Positions 58,108-64,000 of a stretch of DNA of 64,000 nt are shown here, piece by piece; position 1 is the first letter of the stretch, and each line of letters opens with the position of its first letter. The stretch covers positions 100,059-164,058 of the forward strand of contig NZ_MLJJ01000004.1 of NCBI RefSeq assembly GCF_002095575.1, given 5' to 3'. The DNA is from Pantoea septica (lineage in GTDB: Bacteria; Pseudomonadota; Gammaproteobacteria; Enterobacterales; Enterobacteriaceae). The position numbers and the translations under genes were made by a program. The notes below the pieces were generated by a model. The model searched no databases. It was not told the DNA's origin and saw only the letters and a list, made by a program, of their open reading frames with translations.

Positions 58108-58602
58108 ATGAATGATCTGGAACTGCAGCGCTTAAGCGCGGCAATAGGCAAACGCCTTCAGGCGGCAAGCGCGACGGTAACCTGCGCCGAGTCCTGTACG
58201 GGCGGCTGGATCGCCAAAGTATTTACCGACATCAGCGGCAGTTCCGCCTGGTTCGAACGCGGTTTCGTCACCTACAGCAATGAGGCCAAGCAGGAGCTGG
58301 TGGGGGTCGCCGCGGCTTCGCTTGCCCAGCACGGCGCGGTGAGCGAAGCCGTGGTGCGCGAGATGGCGCAGGGCGCGCAGCGTGCTGCGCAGGCGGACTA
58401 TGCGCTATCAGTCAGCGGCATCGCCGGACCGGACGGCGGCAGCGCGGAAAAACCGGTCGGCACCGTGTGGTTCGGCTTCGCGGCGCCAGGCGGAAAGGTG
58501 GTCGCGAAACGTCAGCAATTTCAAGGGGATCGCGAGGCGGTACGTCGGCAGTCCGTCGCCTTTGCGCTACAGACATTACAGGACGATTTTTTGGCAAATT
58601 AA
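58108..58602 (+). CDS. pncC: Nicotinamide-nucleotide amidase PncC (CinA C-terminal family)
   Basis: PncC deamidates nicotinamide mononucleotide to nicotinate mononucleotide for NAD recycling. The ATG at 58108 (MNDLELQRLS) aligns with E. coli MTDSELMQLS and gives 164 residues. The in-frame GTG at 58102 is a less likely alternative. Motifs are TCAESCTGGWIAKVFTDISG, GFVTYSNEAK and SGIAGPDGGSAEKPVGTVWF. Precedes recA as in E. coli. Confidence 0.96.
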   Translation: MNDLELQRLSAAIGKRLQAASATVTCAESCTGGWIAKVFTDISGSSAWFERGFVTYSNEAKQELVGVAAASLAQHGAVSEAVVREMAQGAQRAAQADYALSVSGIAGPDGGSAEKPVGTVWFGFAAPGGKVVAKRQQFQGDREAVRRQSVAFALQTLQDDFLAN

Positions 58603-58604
58603 GC

Positions 58605-59771
<1,167 letters not shown>

Positions 59772-59778
59772 CCCTGTA

Positions 59779-59807
59779 ACGGGAGTGGGCAATCCACTCC
59801 CGTTTTT
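59779..59807 (+). terminator. Rho-independent terminator between recA and recX
   Basis: ACGGGAGTGG (59779-59788) and CCACTCCCGT (59794-59803) form a perfect 10-bp stem with a 5-base loop and a five-T run (59803-59807). It lies 7 bases after recA. In E. coli a similar terminator lets only a small fraction of transcripts read into recX. Confidence 0.92.
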
Positions 59808-59883
59808 CGTTTTAACGACCCTCTCTTTTCTTCCCCCTCGTTCTGCCGCCATAATTCCCTTCTGATTGAGCAAGGTGACCGCT

Positions 59884-60396
59884 ATGACTGACCAACCGCA
59901 ACCTAAGGAAATCGCTTTTCCGCGACTGCTCGACCGCGCTATGCGCATTCTGGCGCAGCGCGATCACAGCGAGGCCGAACTGCGCAGAAAGCTGCAACAG
60001 TCAGTGCAGCGAGCGGCCTTTATCCAGCAGAACGACCCTGAAATCATTACCGACGCGCAGCTGGATAAAGTGATCGGCTGGTGCCAGGAAAACGGCTGGC
60101 TTAATGAGGCGCGCTTTACTGGGCGCTTTATCCAGAGCCGCAGCCGCAAAGGGTACGGCCCGCAGCGCATCCGGCTGGAGCTGGGACAAAAAGGCATCGC
60201 GCGGCCAGAAATCGACATGGCGATGGAAGCCTGTGAGATTGACTGGGGCGCCTGCGCCGCACAGCTGGCGGAGCGCAAATTCGGCCTTCCTTTGCCCACG
60301 GAATGGAAGGCAAAAGCCAAAGTTCAGCGCTTTTTGCAGGCAAAAGGCTTTTTCATGGAGGATATTCAGCTCGTTTTCAGAAATTTTGATGACTGA
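59884..60396 (+). CDS. recX: RecA regulatory protein RecX
   Basis: RecX caps and limits RecA filaments. The ATG at 59884 (MTDQPQ, AAGGTG upstream) gives 170 residues; a TTG at 59866 is in frame but unlikely. The three-helix repeats show as LLDRAMRILAQRDHSEAELR, FTGRFIQSRSRKGYGPQRIR and FLQAKGFFMEDIQLVFRN. Position after recA and before alaS is the conserved enteric order. Confidence 0.96.
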   Translation: MTDQPQPKEIAFPRLLDRAMRILAQRDHSEAELRRKLQQSVQRAAFIQQNDPEIITDAQLDKVIGWCQENGWLNEARFTGRFIQSRSRKGYGPQRIRLELGQKGIARPEIDMAMEACEIDWGACAAQLAERKFGLPLPTEWKAKAKVQRFLQAKGFFMEDIQLVFRNFDD

Positions 60397-60531
60397 AAGC
60401 CGCACGGGGTTTTACTTCCCAGTGAAGAAAATTTATCTTATTCCCACTTTTTGTTCCACTAGACGGACAACTGCGCAGATGCGGCTTGTCTGGCCGGACG
60501 GAACTTTCGTTAGCGTGATTCCAGGATATAT

Positions 60532-63159
60532 ATGAGCAAGAGCACTGCTGAGATCCGTCAAGCGTTTCTCGACTTTTTCCATAGCAAGGGACATCAGGTT
60601 GTAGCCAGTAGCTCCCTCGTACCGAATAACGACCCGACGCTGCTGTTCACCAACGCCGGCATGGTTCAGTTCAAGGATGTTTTCCTTGGGCAGGACAAGC
60701 GCAACTATTCGCGTGCGACCACGTCGCAGCGCTGCGTGCGCGCTGGCGGCAAGCACAACGATCTGGAAAACGTCGGTTATACCGCACGTCACCACACCTT
60801 CTTTGAAATGCTGGGCAACTTCAGCTTTGGCGACTATTTCAAGAAAGAGGCAATTGCCTATGCCTGGGAACTGCTGACGGGAGAAACCTGGTTCGCTCTG
60901 CCGAAAGAGCGTTTGTGGGTCACCGTTTATGAGACCGATGACGAAGCCTACGACATCTGGGCCAACGATATCGGCGTGCCGCGCGAGCGCATTATTCGTA
61001 TCGGCGACAACAAAGGCAGCGCGTACGCCTCTGACAACTTCTGGCAGATGGGCGATACCGGTCCTTGCGGACCCTGCAGCGAAATTTTCTACGATCATGG
61101 CGATCATATCTGGGGCGGACCGCCGGGAAGCCCGGAAGAAGATGGCGATCGCTATATCGAGATCTGGAATATCGTCTTTATGCAGTTCAACCGTCAGCCG
61201 GACGGCACCATGCTGCCGCTGCCGAAGCCGTCGGTCGATACCGGCATGGGCCTGGAGCGTATCTCCGCCGTGCTGCAGCACGTTAATTCCAACTATGAAA
61301 TCGATCTCTTCGACAAGCTGATCAAAGCCGTAGCCAACGTCACCGGCGCGACTGACCTCAGCAACAAGTCGCTGCGCGTTATCGCCGACCATATCCGTTC
61401 GTGCGCGTTTCTCATCGCCGACGGCGTTATTCCGTCGAACGAGAACCGCGGCTACGTACTGCGCCGCATCATTCGTCGCGCGGTGCGCCACGGCAACATG
61501 CTGGGCGCGAAAGAGGCGTTCTTCTACAAGCTGGTCGCCCCGCTGGTCGAGGTGATGGGCGCTGCGGGCGACGATCTTAAACGTCAGCAAAGCCAGGTGG
61601 AAACAGTACTCAAAACTGAAGAAGAGCAGTTCGCGAAAACGCTGGAGCGCGGTCTGGCGCTGCTGGACGACGAACTGGCCAAACTGCAGGGCGATACGCT
61701 GGACGGCGAGACCGTCTTCCGTCTGTACGATACTTTCGGCTTTCCGGCCGATCTTACGGCCGACGTCTGCCGCGAGCGCAACCTGAAAATCGACGAAGCC
61801 GGCTTTGAAAAAGCGATGGAGCAACAGCGCCAGCGCGCGCGCGAGGCCAGCGGGTTCGGCGCTGATTACAGCAACGTCATCAGCATCGATGCGGCTTCCG
61901 CCTTTAAAGGCTACGACCAGCTCGATCTGGCGGCTAGCGTGAAGGCAATCTACGTTGACGGCGTCGCGGTAGAGGAAGTGGCCGCAGGTCAGGAAGCGGT
62001 CGTAGTGCTGGACGAAACGCCGTTTTATGGCGAGTCTGGCGGCCAGGTAGGCGATACGGGCCAGCTTAAAGGGAAGAATGCTGAATTTAGCGTTCAGGAT
62101 ACACAAAAATATGGTCAGGCTATCGGCCATATCGGTAAGCTGACGGCCGGTCATCTGCGTATCAACGATCGCGTTGAGGCGCAGGTCGACGAAGCGCGCC
62201 GCGCGCGCATTCGTCTGAACCACTCTGCAACGCATCTGCTGCACGCGGCGCTGCGTGAAGTTCTCGGTGAACATGTGGCGCAGAAGGGATCGCTGGTCAA
62301 TGATAAGTATCTGCGTTTCGACTTCTCTCATTTTGAGGCGATGAAACCGCAGGAGCTTCATCAGGTCGAAGAGATTGTCAACGCGCAGATCCGCCGCAAC
62401 CTGCCGGTCGAAACCGAAGTGATGGATATTGACGCGGCGAAAGGCAAGGGCGCGATGGCGCTGTTCGGCGAGAAGTACGATCAGCGCGTGCGCGTGCTGA
62501 CCATGGGCGATTTCTCAATTGAACTGTGTGGCGGTACCCACGCAGCGCGCACGGGCGATATTGGCTTGTTCCGCATTTTGAGCGAGTCCGGCACGGCAGC
62601 AGGCGTACGCCGTATCGAAGCCGTAACCGGCGAGGGCGCGCTGGCGCAGGTTTATGCGCAGAGCAGTCAGCTGAACGAGATCGCGCAGTTGGTGAAAGCC
62701 AACAGCAGCAATCTGAATGACAAGGTGCGCGGACTGGTCGATCACGTGCGTTCGCTGGAGAAAGAGCTGCAGCAGCTGCGCGATCAGCAGGCTGCGCTTG
62801 AGAGCGCTTCTTTGAGCAGTAAAGCGATCGACATTCAAGGCGTGAAGCTGCTGGTTAGCGAACTGAACAACGTAGAGCCGAAGATGTTGCGCACCATGGT
62901 AGACGATCTGAAAAATCAGCTGGGTTCGGCGGTGATTGTGCTGGCGACCGTAGCGGAAGGGAAAGTGTCGTTAATTGCCGGCGTGACCAAAGATCTTACG
63001 GACCGTGTGAAAGCGGGCGAACTGGTGGGCGAGCTGGCGCAGCAGGTAGGCGGCAAAGGCGGCGGGCGTCCTGATATGGCGCAGGCCGGCGGCACCGATG
63101 CGCAGGCGCTGAAAGGCGCACTGGCGGGCGTTGAAAACTGGGTCAGCAGCCGCCTGTAA
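60532..63159 (+). CDS. alaS: Alanyl-tRNA synthetase AlaS
   Basis: AlaS charges tRNA-Ala. The 875-residue protein (876 in E. coli) begins [20 protein letters not shown]. The class II catalytic core is followed by the editing domain with the zinc-binding HSATHLLH and [11 protein letters not shown] motifs, and by the C-terminal dimerisation/DHHA1 domain ([12 protein letters not shown]). A CCAGGA ribosome site lies close to the ATG. The 135-base leader has two inverted repeats. Confidence 0.99.
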   Translation: MSKSTAEIRQAFLDFFHSKGHQVVASSSLVPNNDPTLLFTNAGMVQFKDVFLGQDKRNYSRATTSQRCVRAGGKHNDLENVGYTARHHTFFEMLGNFSFGDYFKKEAIAYAWELLTGETWFALPKERLWVTVYETDDEAYDIWANDIGVPRERIIRIGDNKGSAYASDNFWQMGDTGPCGPCSEIFYDHGDHIWGGPPGSPEEDGDRYIEIWNIVFMQFNRQPDGTMLPLPKPSVDTGMGLERISAVLQHVNSNYEIDLFDKLIKAVANVTGATDLSNKSLRVIADHIRSCAFLIADGVIPSNENRGYVLRRIIRRAVRHGNMLGAKEAFFYKLVAPLVEVMGAAGDDLKRQQSQVETVLKTEEEQFAKTLERGLALLDDELAKLQGDTLDGETVFRLYDTFGFPADLTADVCRERNLKIDEAGFEKAMEQQRQRAREASGFGADYSNVISIDAASAFKGYDQLDLAASVKAIYVDGVAVEEVAAGQEAVVVLDETPFYGESGGQVGDTGQLKGKNAEFSVQDTQKYGQAIGHIGKLTAGHLRINDRVEAQVDEARRARIRLNHSATHLLHAALREVLGEHVAQKGSLVNDKYLRFDFSHFEAMKPQELHQVEEIVNAQIRRNLPVETEVMDIDAAKGKGAMALFGEKYDQRVRVLTMGDFSIELCGGTHAARTGDIGLFRILSESGTAAGVRRIEAVTGEGALAQVYAQSSQLNEIAQLVKANSSNLNDKVRGLVDHVRSLEKELQQLRDQQAALESASLSSKAIDIQGVKLLVSELNNVEPKMLRTMVDDLKNQLGSAVIVLATVAEGKVSLIAGVTKDLTDRVKAGELVGELAQQVGGKGGGRPDMAQAGGTDAQALKGALAGVENWVSSRL

Positions 63160-63183
63160 CGAAACAGAACAATGCATCGTGAA

Positions 63184-63215
63184 AAGCGCCAGGGCCTGAG
63201 GGTCCGGCGCTTTTT
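63184..63215 (+). terminator. Rho-independent terminator of alaS
   Basis: AAGCGCC (63184-63190) pairs with GGCGCTT (63206-63212). An inner GGGCC/GGTCC segment adds further pairs with one G-T, and the T-run extends from 63211 to 63215. It lies 24 bases after the alaS stop. Confidence 0.9.
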
Positions 63216-63409
63216 AATACGATGTGCATCAGGTAATGACAAAGTCAGGTCGATGTAGTGTATTTCGGCTAAACTAACTATCAGCAGAATGTATTGGCGT
63301 AGCGACGTGCATTGATGTATTTGTCATAGTCAATGTGCAGCGTTAAATGATGGATAATGCCGGGAGCCCAAACAGAGCCCGACTCTTTTAATCTTTCAAG
63401 GAGCAAAGA

Positions 63410-63595
63410 ATGCTTATTCTAACTCGTCGAGTTGGTGAAACCCTCATGATTGGCGATGAGGTGACTGTAACGGTGCTGGGTGTGAAAGGTAACCAGGTTC
63501 GTATTGGTGTGAACGCGCCAAAAGAGGTCTCAGTGCATCGCGAAGAGATTTATCAGCGCATTCAGGCCGAAAAAACTCAGCAAACGAGTTACTAA
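63410..63595 (+). CDS. csrA: Carbon storage regulator CsrA
   Basis: CsrA is a dimeric RNA-binding protein that recognises GGA motifs in mRNA leaders and controls glycogen, biofilm and motility genes; in E. coli it stabilises flhDC mRNA. The 61 residues equal E. coli, starting [18 protein letters not shown]. The ribosome site AAGGAGCAAAGA contains a GGA that could serve autoregulation. The 194 bases upstream presumably hold its promoters. Confidence 0.99.
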   Translation: MLILTRRVGETLMIGDEVTVTVLGVKGNQVRIGVNAPKEVSVHREEIYQRIQAEKTQQTSY

Positions 63596-63603
63596 CGGAT
63601 TCA

Positions 63604-63629
63604 GCGCCTCGCAGGATTGTGCGAGGCGC
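63604..63629 (+). terminator. Hairpin terminator of csrA
   Basis: GCGCCTCGCA (63604-63613) and TGCGAGGCGC (63620-63629) form a perfect 10-bp stem with a 6-base loop, 8 bases after the csrA stop. A short T-run (CTTTTC) comes seven bases later, so the terminator is plausible but not ideal. The remaining gap up to the tRNA (about 270 bases) holds the tRNA promoter and no gene. Confidence 0.7.
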
Positions 63630-63808
63630 GACCGCTTTTCCCCATTTCCCCTCTTCATCTCCCTGCTTCGCCTTATTTTTCCCCGCTTCGTCTTTGCGAA
63701 TATTTTCTTTACTGCCCGCTTTTACTGTTGATAATTCACTCTTTTTGCCGGGAAATTAGGCCAGTTGAGCGTCATTTGTGCAAACGATCGATCGGTGGGA
63801 AAAATTGT

Positions 63809-63836
63809 TTGACTTATAAGTGCGGGAAAGTAATAT
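63809..63836 (+). promoter_or_regulatory. tRNA-Ser promoter
   Basis: TTGACT (63809-63814) and TAATAT (63831-63836) have a 16-base spacer and are followed by a GC-rich discriminator (GTGCGCC), typical of stable-RNA promoters under stringent control. The core lies 64 bases upstream of the tRNA. Confidence 0.8.
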
Positions 63837-63900
63837 GTGCGCCACGCAGTGCCGATGAGCAGATACAACGTTCAGACGCACAGTTCGGAAGAACGCGTAA

Positions 63901-63993
63901 GGTGAGGTGGCCGAGAGGCTGAAGGCGCTCCCCTGCTAAGGGAGTATGCGGTCAAAAGCTGCATCCGGGGTTCGAATCCCCGCCTCACCGCCA
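63901..63993 (+). tRNA. serV: tRNA-Ser (anticodon GCU)
   Basis: This 93-base tRNA has an acceptor stem GGTGAGG (63901-63907) with CCTCACC (63983-63989), G discriminator and encoded CCA (63991-63993). The anticodon loop CTGCTAA gives anticodon GCU, reading AGC/AGU. A long variable arm, the class II mark of tRNA-Ser, is present, and the T-loop TTCGAAT is intact. It follows csrA as serV does in E. coli. Confidence 0.97.
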
Positions 63994-64000
63994 TTTTCCG

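Noticed and set aside
60433..62361. 642-codon open frame on the minus strand, antisense to alaS
   Set aside because: It is a reverse-frame shadow of a GC-rich, strongly codon-biased gene. AlaS on the plus strand is unmistakable and the antisense product shows no recognisable domain.
63617..63922. 101-codon frame between csrA and the tRNA
   Set aside because: It runs through the tRNA promoter into the tRNA gene and has no ribosome site or family resemblance.

Overview
The window is a piece of an Enterobacterales chromosome, most likely from the Erwiniaceae (Pantoea/Erwinia/Mixta-like). The backbone order is the familiar enterobacterial one: cysC, then ygbE-ftsB-ispD-ispF-truD-surE-pcm-nlpD-rpoS-mutS, and later pncC-recA-recX-alaS-csrA-tRNA-Ser. 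Protein lengths and motifs match Escherichia coli orthologues closely. The family is an inference from the direct rpoS-mutS adjacency and the accessory genes; no 16S or other marker is present to settle the genus.

The main content is a block of about 43 kb (roughly 645-43722) between cysC and ygbE, two genes that I recall as neighbours in E. coli. It holds 47 flagellar and chemotaxis genes in one place. These are the anti-sigma and chaperone genes flgM/flgN with flgA; the rod, hook, ring and junction genes flgBCDEFGHIJKL; one chemoreceptor; the flagellar sigma factor fliA; the master regulator flhDC; the stator genes motAB; cheAW; flagellin fliC; the cap and chaperones fliDST; flhEAB; cheZYBR; fliE; fliFGHIJK; and fliLMNOPQR. 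This is effectively the whole E. coli regulon (three separate regions there) packed into one self-sufficient island with its own activator, sigma factor, anti-sigma factor, receptor and adaptation enzymes. G+C is visibly lower in parts of the island than in the flanks. No integrase, transposase, tRNA or flanking repeat was seen.

Region by region: 1-618 is the end of the sulfate-assimilation operon. 645-12415 carries flgNMA (minus strand) diverging from flgB-L (plus). 12523-20895 carries receptor, fliA, flhDC, motAB and cheAW (plus). 21361-22491 is fliC (minus), facing away from fliDST (plus). 25439-32639 is a minus-strand block fliE-cheRBYZ-flhBAE, inverted relative to motAB-cheAW when compared with E. 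coli. 32931-43722 is fliF-K and fliL-R (plus). From 43843 the GC-rich housekeeping backbone resumes: cell division (ftsB), isoprenoid synthesis (ispD, ispF), tRNA modification (truD), stationary-phase genes (surE, pcm, nlpD, rpoS) and mismatch repair (mutS). Then come an isolated prepilin peptidase, the lytic transglycosylase mltB, yjdM, a dihydrodipicolinate-synthase-family lyase, tam, pncC, the SOS genes recA-recX, alaS, csrA and tRNA-Ser(GCU).

The strongest anomaly is at the 5' end of fliF. A start codon with a good Shine-Dalgarno is followed by an eight-A run that leaves it one base out of frame with the rest of the gene. A ninth A would restore a normal FliF N-terminus, so this is an assembly error, an inactivating mutation, or a slippage/phase-variation switch. 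Other points worth checking are single cysteines in four exported axial proteins, an insertion in the FlgK N-terminus, codon-length repeats in fliK, and a terminator-like hairpin in the fliD leader. I do not see a clearly novel biological system here; the all-in-one flagellar island is the most unusual structure.
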